Origin: Novosphingobium sp. AAP83
Lineage (GTDB): Bacteria > Pseudomonadota > Alphaproteobacteria > Sphingomonadales > Sphingomonadaceae
Direction: 5' to 3'
Assembly: GCF_001295795.1 (NCBI RefSeq)
Contig: NZ_LJHY01000065.1
Location: 1-64,000, forward strand
Length of the DNA stretch: 64,000 nt
In this document: piece by piece, positions 16,267 to 26,119 of the stretch
Position numbering within the stretch: the first letter of the stretch is position 1
Layout: every line of letters begins with the position of its first letter
The notes under the pieces: model-generated
Seen by the model: only the letters and a program-made list of their open reading frames with translations
The model's database searches: none
What the model was told of the DNA's origin: nothing
Made by a program: the position numbers and the translations under genes

Positions 16267-16782
16267 ATGGCTGACAAGATCTACAACGTCCTGTTCCTGT
16301 GCACCGGCAACAGCGCGCGCTCTATCCTGGGCGAAGCGGTGATGAACAAGCTTGGCGCAGGCCGGTTCAAGGCCTGGAGCGCTGGCAGCCAGCCCAAGGG
16401 TGAGGTTCATCCCATGGCGCTCTCGGTGCTCAGCGGCATGGGCTATGACACCACCGGTATGTATTCGAAAAGCTGGAGCGAGTTCTCCAAGCCCGGTTCG
16501 CCGGAATTCGATTTCATCTTCACCGTTTGCGACAGCGCCGCTGGCGAGACCTGCCCCGTGTGGATCGGGCATCCGATGACCGCGCACTGGGGCATCGAGG
16601 ACCCGGCAGCTGTTGAGGGCGAAGGCCAGCGCGACGCCTTTCTGCAGGCCTTGCGCTACCTCACTAACCGCATCTCGCTGTTCCTGACATTGCCGCATGC
16701 CAGCATCGACGAGATGGCGATGAAGCAGAAGCTCAAGGAAATCGGCAAGGCCGAAGGTGCCAGCAGCGGAGCGAGCGCATGA
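16267..16782 (+). CDS. arsC: arsenate reductase, LMW phosphatase type
   Basis: The 171-residue protein has the phosphatase loop CTGNSARS (Cys12 to Arg18) near its N-terminus, with further Cys residues in CDSAAGETCPVW. It reduces arsenate to arsenite, usually with thioredoxin as electron donor. The product is then expelled by Acr3. The last codons overlap the start of the next gene, a different kind of arsenate reductase. It is somewhat longer than the common 130-140 residues because of an Ala- and Ser-rich tail. Confidence 0.88.
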   Translation: MADKIYNVLFLCTGNSARSILGEAVMNKLGAGRFKAWSAGSQPKGEVHPMALSVLSGMGYDTTGMYSKSWSEFSKPGSPEFDFIFTVCDSAAGETCPVWIGHPMTAHWGIEDPAAVEGEGQRDAFLQALRYLTNRISLFLTLPHASIDEMAMKQKLKEIGKAEGASSGASA

Positions 16783-17207
16783 CCGATATCGTCATCTACC
16801 ATAACCCCGAATGCGGGACCTCGCGCAACACGCTGGCCATGATCCGCAATGCAGGGATCGAGCCGCACGTTGTCGAATATCTCAAGACACCGCCTTCGCG
16901 CGCCTTGCTCGAAAGCCTGATCGAACGGGCCGGCATCGCCACGCGCGCGCTGCTGCGCGAAAAGGGCACGCCCTATGCAGATCTCGGCTTGGACAACCCC
17001 GATCTCACCGATGCGCAGTTGATCGACGCAATGATGGAGCATCCCATCCTGATCAACCGCCCGCTGGTGGTCTCGCCGCTCGGCGTGAAGCTGTGCCGCC
17101 CGTCGGAAGAGGTCCTCGACCTCATTCCTGCCGCCCAGCGCGCTGCTTTCGCCAAGGAAGATGGCGAGCAGGTCATCGACGCCGCCGGCAATCGCGTCGC
17201 CGGCTGA
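16779..17207 (+). CDS. arsC: arsenate reductase, glutaredoxin type
   Basis: The 142-residue protein belongs to the Spx/ArsC fold family, with active-site Cys12 in [12 protein letters not shown]. The downstream conserved segment is [11 protein letters not shown], with Arg for substrate binding. It reduces arsenate using glutathione and glutaredoxin. It overlaps the LMW-type arsC by 4 bp, so two unrelated arsenate reductases with different electron donors are translated together. The next gene, acr3, follows 13 bp later. Confidence 0.9.
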   Translation: MTDIVIYHNPECGTSRNTLAMIRNAGIEPHVVEYLKTPPSRALLESLIERAGIATRALLREKGTPYADLGLDNPDLTDAQLIDAMMEHPILINRPLVVSPLGVKLCRPSEEVLDLIPAAQRAAFAKEDGEQVIDAAGNRVAG

Positions 17208-17220
17208 AGCAGGAACGACA

Positions 17221-18297
17221 ATGACCGCCCAGCCCAAGCGCGAACGCCTGTCGTTCCTTGATCGCTATCTGACCTTGTGGATCTTCCTCGCCATGGCGCT
17301 GGGCGTCGGGTTGGGGTCGATGTTCGAGGGCCTGCCGAATGCCATCGATAGCCTTTCGTGGGGCAGTACCAACATTCCCATCGCCATCGGCCTGATCCTG
17401 ATGATGTATCCTCCGCTCGCGCGTGTGCGGTATGAGGAATTGCCGCGCGTGTTTGAGGACAAGCGGGTGCTTGCGATCTCGCTGATCCAGAACTGGATCA
17501 TCGGGCCTGTGCTGATGTTTGCGCTGGCGGTTATATTCCTCTCGGACAAGCCGGAATACATGACCGGGCTGATCCTCATCGGCCTTGCGCGGTGCATCGC
17601 CATGGTCATCGTCTGGAATCAGTTGGCCAAGGGAGACAACCAATATGTCGCCGCACTGGTGGCGTTCAACTCGATCTTCCAGATCCTGTTTTTCAGTGTT
17701 TACGCGTGGTTCTTCCTCGCCTTCCTTCCACCGCTGTTCGGGCTGGAAGGCAGCGTGATCAACGTCAGCTTCTGGACGATTGCCGAAGCTGTTCTGATCT
17801 ATCTCGGCATCCCGTTCCTTGCCGGATACCTGACTCGCAAATGGCTGGCGAAGGCCAAAGGCGATGAATGGTATGAGCGCACCTTCTTGCCGAAAATCGG
17901 CCCCATCACGCTGATCGCGCTGCTGTTCACCATCACCGCGATGTTCAGCCTGAAAGGCAGCGAAATCCTCACGCTCCCCCGCGATACGATCCGCATCGCC
18001 ATCCCGCTGACGATCTACTTTGTGGTCCAGTTCAGCATCAGCTTCTTCATGGGCAAGCTGATCGCCAGCGATTATCCGCGCACGACGGCAGTGGCGTTCA
18101 CCGCAGCTGGCAATAACTTCGAGCTCGCGATTGCCGTCGCCATTGCCGCGTTCGGGCTCGCCTCGCCGGTCGCGTTTGCGGCCGTCATCGGTCCGCTGGT
18201 GGAAGTGCCGGTGCTGATCCTGCTGGTCAACGTTGCCTTCTGGTTCGGGCGGCGCTGGTTCCCGGAGAGTGTTCCAGCACATGGCAAGAAGGCGTGA
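17221..18297 (+). CDS. acr3: Acr3 family arsenite efflux transporter
   Basis: The 358-residue membrane protein has ten predicted helices and Acr3 hallmarks: [16 protein letters not shown] with the essential Cys in helix 4, and [16 protein letters not shown] near the end. It pumps arsenite out of the cell by proton exchange. ATG 17221 follows an AGGA-type site, and the open frame from 17161 overlaps arsC. It is coupled to arsH by a GTGA overlap. Some annotations call this gene arsB. Confidence 0.92.
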   Translation: MTAQPKRERLSFLDRYLTLWIFLAMALGVGLGSMFEGLPNAIDSLSWGSTNIPIAIGLILMMYPPLARVRYEELPRVFEDKRVLAISLIQNWIIGPVLMFALAVIFLSDKPEYMTGLILIGLARCIAMVIVWNQLAKGDNQYVAALVAFNSIFQILFFSVYAWFFLAFLPPLFGLEGSVINVSFWTIAEAVLIYLGIPFLAGYLTRKWLAKAKGDEWYERTFLPKIGPITLIALLFTITAMFSLKGSEILTLPRDTIRIAIPLTIYFVVQFSISFFMGKLIASDYPRTTAVAFTAAGNNFELAIAVAIAAFGLASPVAFAAVIGPLVEVPVLILLVNVAFWFGRRWFPESVPAHGKKA

Positions 18298-19055
18298 GCG
18301 ACATGACTTTCGAACGGCTCCGCACGCTGACTGATCCCGAGTATCTGCCCGCACTCAAACCGGAATATACCCATCGCTCGCCAGCCGAGGGATTGGGCGC
18401 GTTCGCCCCGCCGCCGCGCATCTTGCTGCTCTACGGTTCTTTGCGCGAACGCTCCTATTCACGCCTCGTGGTTGAAGAATCCGCGCGGCTGTTGCAGTTT
18501 TTCGGCTGCGAAACGCGGATCTTCGATCCTTCCGACCTACCCTTGCCGGATCAGGTGGGCGGCGACGATCATCCGGCTGTGCATGAACTGCGCGAACACT
18601 CACTGTGGTCGGAAGGGCAGATCTGGTGCAGCCCGGAACGGCATGGCCAGATCACCGGGATCATGAAGACGCAGATCGATCATTTACCGCTGGCCTACAA
18701 GGGGCTGCGTCCCACCCAAGGCCGCACGCTCGCGGTGATGCAGGTCAGTGCGGGATCGCAAAGCTTCAACAGCGTCAACACGTTGCGCATTCTTGGGCGC
18801 TGGATGCGGATGTTCACCATTCCCAACCAGTCCTCCGTCGCCAAGGCATATGAGGAGTTCGACGAGGCGGGGCGGATGAAGCCGTCAAGCTACTATGATC
18901 GGATCGTGGACGTGGTCGAGGAACTGGTGCGCTTCACCATCCTCCTGCGCCCCCATGCCGAGCAACTCGTGGACCGCTATTCCGAGCGAGTGGACGGAAA
19001 CAAACCAGTGCCAGCGGCGAGCGGCATCCTCGCCTCGATTGGCCCTGCTGCCTGA
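18294..19055 (+). CDS. arsH: ArsH, NADPH-dependent FMN reductase
   Basis: The 253-residue flavodoxin-like protein has the FMN/NADPH motif [10 protein letters not shown] (residues 48-57). Its ArsH-type core includes [42 protein letters not shown] (split in the sequence) and IPNQSSVAK. ArsH oxidises trivalent organoarsenicals such as methylarsenite to less toxic pentavalent forms. The GTG start at 18294 overlaps acr3; ATG 18303 is an alternative. With the ArsP-like permease and the monooxygenase it points to organic as well as inorganic arsenic as substrates of this island. Confidence 0.9.
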   Translation: MSDMTFERLRTLTDPEYLPALKPEYTHRSPAEGLGAFAPPPRILLLYGSLRERSYSRLVVEESARLLQFFGCETRIFDPSDLPLPDQVGGDDHPAVHELREHSLWSEGQIWCSPERHGQITGIMKTQIDHLPLAYKGLRPTQGRTLAVMQVSAGSQSFNSVNTLRILGRWMRMFTIPNQSSVAKAYEEFDEAGRMKPSSYYDRIVDVVEELVRFTILLRPHAEQLVDRYSERVDGNKPVPAASGILASIGPAA

Positions 19056-19226
19056 ACGGAGCGGCGCGGTTGAACATTGGCCTGTTCCCAGCTAACAGGC
19101 CGTCAACCGCAAGGACTCGGTGAAAGACCGGGTGGCTATTCCGGCCGCCGATCCGCCGGACAACATCATGCACGAACGGACATCACAACCGCGCTTTGCG
19201 GCGCGTCGTGCTTTTGTGGATTTGCA

Positions 19227-20723
19227 ATGACTGACCGTTTTGAAAACTATCGCCGCGAGTGGTTCGCGGGCGGAGCAGGTTTGCGGGCCGATGTGCTGGC
19301 GGGCATTGTCGTGGCCGTTGCGCTCATTCCCGAAGCCATCGGCTTCTCGATCATCGCCGGTGTCGATCCGCGCGTCGGGCTTTATGCCTCGGTCGCAATC
19401 GCCATCGTCATCTCGCTAGTTGGCGGCCGGCCCGGCATGATCTCCGCCGCAACCGCAGCGGTTGCCGTGGTGGTCATACCCCTCGTGCGCGATCACGGTG
19501 TCGAATATCTCTTTGTAGCGACCATCCTGATGGGCGTGATCCAGGCTGTCGCCGGTCTGCTGCGGCTCGACCTGCTCATGCAGTTCGTTTCCCGCTCGGT
19601 CATCACCGGGTTCGTCAACGCGCTGGCCATCCTGATTTTCATCGCGCAACTGCCGCAGCTCACCGGCGTTGGGTGGGAGACCTATGCCATGGTGGCGGGC
19701 GGCCTTGCCATCATCTACCTGTTCCCGCGATTAACCACTGCCGTGCCATCGCCGTTGGTGGCCATTCTCGTGCTGACCGCCATAAGCATCGGCATGGGGC
19801 TTTCGGTGAACACCGTGGGCGACATGGGCAAGCTGCCTGAGGGGCTGCCAAGCCTCGTTCTGCCGGATGTGCCCCTCAACTGGGAAACCCTGCGGATCAT
19901 CGCGCCCTATTCGCTGACCATGGCTGCGGTTGGTCTGCTCGAATCGCTGCTGACGGCCCAGATCGTCGACGACATGACCCATACCGACAGCGACAAGCGC
20001 CGCGAGTGCATGGGCCAGGGCGGCGCCAACATCGTTGCCGCGCTGTTCGGCGGCATGGGCGGCTGCGCGATGATCGGACAGTCGGTAATCAACGTGACCT
20101 CTGGCGGACGACGCCGCCTGTCGACCTTCGTTGCGGGCGCGTTCCTGCTGTTTCTGCTGGCCGTGCTGGGGCCGTGGGTCGGCCGTGTGCCGATGCCCGC
20201 GCTGGTCGCGGTGATGATTATGGTCTCGATCGGCACCTTCTCGTGGAACTCGATCCCTAATCTGCGACGCCATCCGCCGACGTCCTCGGTCGTCATGCTG
20301 GTGACCGTGGCCGTCGTGGTGTCCACGCAGGACCTCTCGCTGGGCGTGCTCGCGGGCGTGCTGCTGTCGGGCATCTTCTTTGCGGGCAAGGTCCAGCGCA
20401 TTTTCGCGGTCGAGCGCGAGGTCTCTCCCGATGGCCGCACCGCAACCTACCGTGTACGCGGCGAAATCTTCTTCGCTTCGGTCGATCGGTTTACCCGAGC
20501 CTTCCACGTTGAGGATCGTGCGGATGCCGTAACGATCGATGTGTCACGCGGCCATTTCTGGGATATCTCGGCTGTGGGAGCACTCGACAAGATCGTGGCC
20601 CGCCTGCGCCGTGATGGCCGCGAGGTCGAAGTGCTCGGCTACAATGAAGCCAGTGCGGACATCGTCGACCGGTTTGCGCTACACGACAAGACCGGTTTCG
20701 AACTGGGCGCGGTGCCGCACTGA
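19227..20723 (+). CDS. SulP family anion transporter with STAS domain
   Basis: The 498-residue protein has ten or more membrane helices of the SulP family ([20 protein letters not shown] at the N-terminus, [16 protein letters not shown] mid-way). A cytoplasmic STAS-like domain follows at about residues 395-495. ATG 19227 is chosen because the first 50 residues of the longer frame (from 19077) show no membrane or family character. SulP proteins carry sulfate, bicarbonate or other anions. It follows arsH by 171 bp, and such genes recur in arsenic islands. Whether it moves an arsenic or phosphate-like anion is unknown. Confidence 0.85.
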   Translation: MTDRFENYRREWFAGGAGLRADVLAGIVVAVALIPEAIGFSIIAGVDPRVGLYASVAIAIVISLVGGRPGMISAATAAVAVVVIPLVRDHGVEYLFVATILMGVIQAVAGLLRLDLLMQFVSRSVITGFVNALAILIFIAQLPQLTGVGWETYAMVAGGLAIIYLFPRLTTAVPSPLVAILVLTAISIGMGLSVNTVGDMGKLPEGLPSLVLPDVPLNWETLRIIAPYSLTMAAVGLLESLLTAQIVDDMTHTDSDKRRECMGQGGANIVAALFGGMGGCAMIGQSVINVTSGGRRRLSTFVAGAFLLFLLAVLGPWVGRVPMPALVAVMIMVSIGTFSWNSIPNLRRHPPTSSVVMLVTVAVVVSTQDLSLGVLAGVLLSGIFFAGKVQRIFAVEREVSPDGRTATYRVRGEIFFASVDRFTRAFHVEDRADAVTIDVSRGHFWDISAVGALDKIVARLRRDGREVEVLGYNEASADIVDRFALHDKTGFELGAVPH

Positions 20724-21109
20724 CCTCGCACGTGCCGAATGATGCGTCACGCCTGCGCGCCTCTTGAAGGCCGACCACAACGGATAGGCGGGGCCTAAGG
20801 GATGAATGTCCTGATTCAACACGCTATTGGCCAGACGCCGAGGCATCTGTTAGCGGTAAATTTTGGCGCAACCAGACATTTGAACGAGCCCTGCTTAATG
20901 GCATGAATTAGGTCAGAGGCTGCCGCTTGGATGACGACGTCGTCGGCGCAAAAGCCCTAGTCCAAGCTCTTCGAACTACGCTCTTCCCTGTTTTTCTATC
21001 CCCCACTGCTACGACGCTAAATCCTTGTTGAACTAGCCCCTTTTCTGCGTCTCTTACTCGTCCCCGTCGAGCCGGACGATCCTGTCCCGCTCCTGAAGCG
21101 GGGTATCCG
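20724..21109. other. non-coding junction between arsenic cargo and trbB
   Basis: No protein-like frame is seen on either strand over 386 bp. The sequence is less GC-rich than its flanks, consistent with a junction scar. A short hairpin, CCCGCT with AGCGGG, lies near 21088-21103, just before the trbB start. I found no terminal repeats or transposase remnant. Confidence 0.5.
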
Positions 21110-22093
21110 ATGGGCGCTGAGCCAGTCCGAATTGAAGCACGTTCACGTGGCGCACGCATGCTGCGCACGGCGATGGGCGCATCGATCGCGACCTGGCTGG
21201 CTGACCCGCAGGTCATCGAAATCATGCTCAATCCTGACGGACGCCTCTGGGTCGACCGGTTGGGCATGGGACTGTCCGATAGCGGTGAACGCCTGACAGC
21301 AGCCGATGGTGAGCGCATCATCCGATTGGTTGCCCATCATGTGGGTGCCGAAGTTCATGGCGATGCACCACGCGTGTCAGCAGAGCTGCCGGAAAGCGGG
21401 GAACGGTTCGAAGGCCTCCTGCCACCGGTGGTGGCGGCTCCCACCTTTGCCATCCGCAAGCCCGCCGTCGCGGTGTTTCTGCTCGAGGACTATGTCGGCG
21501 CAGGAATCATGTGCGCCTCTGCAGCGGACAGGCTTCGTTCGGGCGTTGCACAGCGGCTGAACATCCTTGTCGCGGGGGGCACTGGCACCGGAAAAACGAC
21601 GCTCACGAACGCACTGCTCGCCGAGGTCGCCAAGACCACCGACCGGGTCGTTCTGATCGAAGACACCCGCGAGCTCCAATGCCGCGCGCCAAACCTTGTG
21701 GCGATGCGGACCAAGGATGGCGTTGCCTCGCTATCCGATCTGGTCCGTTCCAGCCTTCGCCTTCGCCCTGACCGGATTCCGATTGGCGAAGTGCGCGGCG
21801 CCGAGGCGCTTGATCTCCTCAAGGCCTGGGGCACCGGCCACCCCGGCGGGATCGGGACGATCCACGCCGGAAGCGCGATCGGTGCCCTGAGGCGGATGGA
21901 ACAGCTGATCCAGGAAGCGGTCGTCACCGTTCCGCGCGCTCTGATCGCCGAGACCATCAACCTCGTCGCCGTACTGGTGCGCGACGGCACCGGGCGGCGC
22001 CTTGCCGAACTGGCCCGCGTCGACGGGCTCGACGCGGTCACCGGCGACTATCGCCTGATTCCCGCCAACCAAACCCAAGGAGACTCTCTATGA
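21110..22093 (+). CDS. trbB: TrbB, T4SS secretion ATPase (VirB11-like)
   Basis: The 327-residue ATPase has the Walker A motif [10 protein letters not shown] near residue 156, a Walker B and Asp box region ([12 protein letters not shown]), and the His-box segment [20 protein letters not shown]. It forms a hexamer at the inner membrane base of the Trb channel and powers pilus assembly and DNA transfer. It is the first gene of a tight operon, trbB to trbI, in which neighbours overlap by 1-8 bp or lie a few bases apart. The promoter should be in the 386-bp gap upstream. Confidence 0.93.
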   Translation: MGAEPVRIEARSRGARMLRTAMGASIATWLADPQVIEIMLNPDGRLWVDRLGMGLSDSGERLTAADGERIIRLVAHHVGAEVHGDAPRVSAELPESGERFEGLLPPVVAAPTFAIRKPAVAVFLLEDYVGAGIMCASAADRLRSGVAQRLNILVAGGTGTGKTTLTNALLAEVAKTTDRVVLIEDTRELQCRAPNLVAMRTKDGVASLSDLVRSSLRLRPDRIPIGEVRGAEALDLLKAWGTGHPGGIGTIHAGSAIGALRRMEQLIQEAVVTVPRALIAETINLVAVLVRDGTGRRLAELARVDGLDAVTGDYRLIPANQTQGDSL

Positions 22094-22422
22094 TCCATGC
22101 CCTCCGGCGCGGCACCAATCGCGCTGCGCTCGCTGCGACTGCTGCTTTCGTGATGGTGACCACTGCCACCCCGGCGCATGCCGGTGGTTCGTCGATGCCG
22201 TGGGAAGCCCCGCTGCAGTCGATCCTCGAAAGCATCGAGGGGCCGGTCGCCAAGATCGTTGCGGTGATCATCATCATCGTCACCGGCCTCAGCCTGGCCT
22301 TCGGCGACACGTCGGGCGGCTTTCGCCGGCTGATCCAGATCGTGTTCGGCCTCTCCATCGCCTTTGCCGCATCGAGCTTCTTCCTGAGCTTCTTCAGCTT
22401 CGGCGGCGGAGCGCTGATCTGA
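22090..22422 (+). CDS. trbC: TrbC, conjugative pilin (VirB2-like)
   Basis: The 110-residue pilin precursor has a signal peptide cleaved after THAHA-like ATPAHA (about residue 31) and two hydrophobic helices (about 52-70 and 82-103). TraF-type processing and cyclisation is expected, and traF is present at 5184. It forms the pilus shaft. It overlaps trbB by 4 bp and trbD by 1 bp. Confidence 0.9.
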   Translation: MIHALRRGTNRAALAATAAFVMVTTATPAHAGGSSMPWEAPLQSILESIEGPVAKIVAVIIIIVTGLSLAFGDTSGGFRRLIQIVFGLSIAFAASSFFLSFFSFGGGALI

Positions 22423-22691
22423 TGACATCGGCAGACGACATCCCCGGCTTCTATGCCCCGGTCCACCGCGCACTGGCCGAGCCGATCCTGCTCGGCGGTG
22501 CACCGCGTGCACTCGCCATCGTCAATGGCACGCTGGCGGGCGCGATTGGCCTCGGCTTGCGGCTCTGGCTCGCTGGCCTTGCAATCTGGGCAATCGGTCA
22601 TGTGCTTTCGGTCTGGGCTGCACGCCGCGATCCCCAGTTTGTCGATGTCGCGCGCCGCCATCTCAAATATCCGACCTGGGTGCGGCCATGA
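22422..22691 (+). CDS. trbD: TrbD, T4SS membrane protein (VirB3-like)
   Basis: The 89-residue protein starts at ATG 22422 within the trbC stop codon (TGATG). The sequence begins MTSADDIPGFYAPVHRALAE, then two hydrophobic segments around residues 32-62 and a basic tail. TrbD pairs with the TrbE ATPase in the inner membrane. It overlaps trbE by 4 bp. The open frame extends upstream over trbC and should not be used. Confidence 0.88.
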   Translation: MTSADDIPGFYAPVHRALAEPILLGGAPRALAIVNGTLAGAIGLGLRLWLAGLAIWAIGHVLSVWAARRDPQFVDVARRHLKYPTWVRP

Positions 22692-25144
22692 TGTCGCTTC
22701 AGGAATATCGGACCAAATCCGCCAGTCTCGCAGACTTCCTCCCCTGGGTCGCACTGGTGGGGCCGGGCGTGGTGCTCAACAAGGACGGATCGTTCCAGCG
22801 CACGGCGCGCTTTCGCGGTCCCGATCTCGACAGTGCTACGCCCGCTGAACTCGTGGCCGTCACCTCCCGGCTCAATAATGCCCTGCGGCGGTTGGGCTCG
22901 GGATGGGCGGTTTTCGTCGAAGCGCAGCGCACTGCGGCGCAAGCCTATCCGCAATCCCGCTTTCCCGATCCTGTGTCGGCACTGGTCGACAGGGAACGCC
23001 GCGAACAGTTTCGTGAGGAAGGCGCGCATTTCGAAAGCGGCTACTATCTGACGCTCCTGTGGATGCCCCCGCCCGAGGAAGCCGCGCGCGCCGAAGGCTG
23101 GCTCTACGAAGGCAAGGCATCGACCGGGGTCGATCCCAAGGAGCTCGTCAAATCCTTCGGCGATCGTACCGACCGCGTGCTGCATCTGGTTGAGGGATTT
23201 ATGCCCGAGGCAGCGTGGCTCGATGACGCCGCCACGCTGACTTATCTCCACAGCACGGTATCGACCAAGACGCAGCGCGTCCGCGTGCCCGAAACGCCGG
23301 TCTATCTCGACGCGCTGCTGGCCGATGAGCCGCTGACTGGCGGGCTTGAGCCCATGCTCGGCGCCCATCATTTGCGCACGCTCACCATCACCGGTTTTCC
23401 GACGGCGACCTTTCCCGGGCTGCTTGATGAGCTCAACCGGCAGGCCTTCCCGTACCGCTGGTCGACGCGGGCAATCATGCTCGACAAGACCGACGCCACC
23501 AAGTTGCTCTCGAAGATTCGGCGGCAATGGTTCGCCAAGCGCAAATCGGTTGCCGCCATCCTCAAGGAGGTGATGACCAACGAGCAGTCAGTGCTGCTGG
23601 ATTCGGACGCCTCGAACAAGGCGGCTGATGCCGACATGGCACTGCAGGAGCTTGGCGCAGATCATGCCGGCATTGCGTATGTCACTGCGACGGTCACGGT
23701 CTGGGACCGCGACCCGGCGCTGGCGGCGGAGAAGCTGAGGCTGGTCGAAAAGGTCATCCAGGGCCGCGACTTCACCTGCACGATCGAAGGCATGAATGCG
23801 CTCGAGGCATGGCTCGGATCGCTCCCCGGCCATGTCTACGCCAATGTCCGGCAGCCGCCCATTTCCACACTCAATCTCGCCCACCTGATCCCCCTGTCAG
23901 CGGTATGGGCGGGAGCGGAACGGGACGAGCATTTCGGTGACGCCCCCTTGCTTTACGGCAAGACCGAAGGCTCGACCCCGTTCCGCCTTTCCCTTCATGT
24001 CGGCGATGTCGGCCACAGTCTGGTCGTCGGTCCGACAGGGGCGGGCAAATCCGTGCTGCTGGCGCTAATGGCGCTGCAGTTCCGGCGCTACAAAGGCAGC
24101 CAGATCTTCGCCTTCGATTTTGGTGGATCGATCCGGGCTGCCGCGCTCGGCATGGGCGGCGACTGGCAGGATCTCGGAGGCGCGCTGCATGCCGAGGAAG
24201 GCGACAGCGCTGCCGTCGCCCTGCAGCCGCTTGCACGGATCGACAACGCCGGCGAACGCGCCTGGGCCGCCGAATGGCTGGCGGCGATGCTGGCTGGTGA
24301 AGGCATGGTGATTGACCCTGCCGCCAAAGAGCATCTCTGGTCGGCCCTGACATCGCTTGCGTCCGCACCGCCTGCCGAACGCACACTCACCGGTCTCGCG
24401 GTCCTCCTGCAATCCCAGGAATTGAAGCAGGCACTCGCCCCGTATCTCATCGGCGGTCCATGGGGGCGGCTGCTCGATGCCGAACAGGAACGTCTGGGTG
24501 AGGCGTCTGTGCAGGCTTTCGAAACCGAAGGTCTGATCGGCGCGTCATCGGCCGCAGCTGTGCTCGCCTATTTTTTCCATCGGATCGAGGGGCGGCTCGA
24601 CGGCTCGCCGACCATGATCATCATCGATGAAGGCTGGCTCGTGCTCGACAGCCCGGCCTTCGCCGCGCAGCTGCGCGAATGGCTGAAGACGCTGCGCAAG
24701 AAGAATGCGAGCGTCATCTTCGCGACCCAGAGCCTTGCCGACATCGAGACGTCGGCCATCGCGCCTGCCATCATCGAAAGCTGCCCGACGCGCATCTTTC
24801 TGCCCAACGAGCGCGCGGCCGAACCGCAGATCGCACGGGTCTATGAGCGGTTCGGCCTCAATGATCGCCAGATCGAAATCCTGAGTCGGGCTACCCCGAA
24901 ACGCGATTATTATTGTCAATCGCGGCGCGGCAACCGGTTGTTCGAGCTCGGGCTCGGCGATGTCGCACTCGCCTTCAGCGCCGCATCTTCCAAAACCGAT
25001 CAGATCCGTATCGCCGAGCTTGTCGCGGCCCATGGCCGCGAAGGCTTTGCAGCGGCCTGGCTCCAGAACCGCAGCCTCGCATGGGCGGCCGAGCTGCTTC
25101 CTCCCCCGTCGCCCGCACTAACGGACAAGGAAAACCGCCCATGA
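22688..25144 (+). CDS. trbE: TrbE, T4SS ATPase (VirB4-like)
   Basis: The 818-residue protein is the large T4SS ATPase. Its N-terminal half is the VirB4 domain and its C-terminal half a RecA-like ATPase, with Walker A GPTGAGKS near residue 448 and Walker B MIIIDEGWLVLD near 643. It drives pilin extraction and substrate transport at the inner membrane. It overlaps trbD and trbJ by 4 bp each. Length is normal for TrbE. Confidence 0.93.
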   Translation: MMSLQEYRTKSASLADFLPWVALVGPGVVLNKDGSFQRTARFRGPDLDSATPAELVAVTSRLNNALRRLGSGWAVFVEAQRTAAQAYPQSRFPDPVSALVDRERREQFREEGAHFESGYYLTLLWMPPPEEAARAEGWLYEGKASTGVDPKELVKSFGDRTDRVLHLVEGFMPEAAWLDDAATLTYLHSTVSTKTQRVRVPETPVYLDALLADEPLTGGLEPMLGAHHLRTLTITGFPTATFPGLLDELNRQAFPYRWSTRAIMLDKTDATKLLSKIRRQWFAKRKSVAAILKEVMTNEQSVLLDSDASNKAADADMALQELGADHAGIAYVTATVTVWDRDPALAAEKLRLVEKVIQGRDFTCTIEGMNALEAWLGSLPGHVYANVRQPPISTLNLAHLIPLSAVWAGAERDEHFGDAPLLYGKTEGSTPFRLSLHVGDVGHSLVVGPTGAGKSVLLALMALQFRRYKGSQIFAFDFGGSIRAAALGMGGDWQDLGGALHAEEGDSAAVALQPLARIDNAGERAWAAEWLAAMLAGEGMVIDPAAKEHLWSALTSLASAPPAERTLTGLAVLLQSQELKQALAPYLIGGPWGRLLDAEQERLGEASVQAFETEGLIGASSAAAVLAYFFHRIEGRLDGSPTMIIIDEGWLVLDSPAFAAQLREWLKTLRKKNASVIFATQSLADIETSAIAPAIIESCPTRIFLPNERAAEPQIARVYERFGLNDRQIEILSRATPKRDYYCQSRRGNRLFELGLGDVALAFSAASSKTDQIRIAELVAAHGREGFAAAWLQNRSLAWAAELLPPPSPALTDKENRP

Positions 25145-25860
25145 AAATACCCGTCCTCCGCCGCGCTCTCATGGCGACGGCAATCGCCACTTCGCTGGTA
25201 TCAGGCACCATGATCGCCGCGCCAGCGCAGGCCCAGTTTGGCGGGATCGTCTATGACCCCAGCAACTATGCGCAGAACGTGCTGACCGCCGCCCGGACGC
25301 TTCAGCAGATCAACAACCAGATCCAGCAGATCCAGAACCAGGCGACCAGCCTCATTAACGAGGCCCGCAATCTTGCCAGTCTGCCGGTCTCGACGATCCA
25401 GACGCTGCAGCAACAGGTCGACCAGACCCGCCAGTTGCTGAACCAGGCCCAGCGCATCGCCTATGATGTGACGGACGTGCAGGAGGTGTTCAACGGCCGT
25501 TACAAGGGGGCTGCACTGACCGGCGGGCAGGCCCAGATGGTCGCTAACGCCAATGCGCGATGGCAGGACAGCGTCGGCGCCTTCGAAGACGCCATGAAGG
25601 TTCAGGCCGGGATCGTCGGTAATCTGGGTGCGACCCGCAGCTCGATCACGACATTGGTCGGCGCTAGCCAGTCAGCAACCGGGGCTTTGCAGGCAGCACA
25701 GGCCGGCAATCAGCTACTGGCCTTGCAAACCCAGCAACTGGCCGATCTGACCGCCGCCGTTGCGGCGCAGGGCCGCGCGCAGTCGATCGAGGCCGCGCGC
25801 AATGTCGCGACCGAGGCCGAGGGCCGCGAGCGCTTCCGCCGCTTCCGGACCCGGAACTGA
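25141..25860 (+). CDS. trbJ: TrbJ, T4SS minor pilin or adhesin (VirB5-like)
   Basis: The 239-residue protein has a signal peptide ending near APAQAQ (about residue 34) and a long Gln-rich coiled-coil region (about 50-110: LQQINNQIQQIQNQ and similar). This is the TrbJ/VirB5 layout, a periplasmic pilus-tip protein. ATG 25141 overlaps the trbE stop codon. The frame continues upstream inside trbE and is not used there. Confidence 0.9.
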   Translation: MKIPVLRRALMATAIATSLVSGTMIAAPAQAQFGGIVYDPSNYAQNVLTAARTLQQINNQIQQIQNQATSLINEARNLASLPVSTIQTLQQQVDQTRQLLNQAQRIAYDVTDVQEVFNGRYKGAALTGGQAQMVANANARWQDSVGAFEDAMKVQAGIVGNLGATRSSITTLVGASQSATGALQAAQAGNQLLALQTQQLADLTAAVAAQGRAQSIEAARNVATEAEGRERFRRFRTRN

Positions 25861-25861
25861 C

Positions 25862-26119
25862 ATGAGCCGGTCGGTCAAGCTGGCGGCAGCCGCTGCTTTT
25901 GGCGGATTGCTGATCGCGGTCGCGGTTGTGTCGGCTACGCAGCCGCCAGCTCGGCACGACACAACGACCTATGTCGCGGACGAGACGGGATCTCCGAACC
26001 CTCACGCCGCAGAACTCAAGCGCTGCAGTACGATCACCATGCCGGAATCGGGATGCGATGCGGTCTGGGAAGCTGAGCGCCGCCGATTTTTCCATGGAAG
26101 GAGCGGCAGCCATGAATGA
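25862..26119 (+). CDS. putative entry exclusion protein, TrbK-alt type
   Basis: The 85-residue protein has an N-terminal membrane segment (about 6-24). A short extracytoplasmic part has two Cys (Cys55 and Cys65) and the family ending CDAVWEAERRRFF. This matches the alternative TrbK family found at this position in alphaproteobacterial trb operons. It is thought to block entry of a second copy of the element. It starts 1 bp after trbJ and overlaps trbL by 8 bp. Confidence 0.75.
   Translation: MSRSVKLAAAAAFGGLLIAVAVVSATQPPARHDTTTYVADETGSPNPHAAELKRCSTITMPESGCDAVWEAERRRFFHGRSGSHE

Noticed and set aside
17173..18354. 393-residue open frame on the minus strand
   Set aside because: Antisense of acr3, whose membrane helices and motifs are unambiguous.
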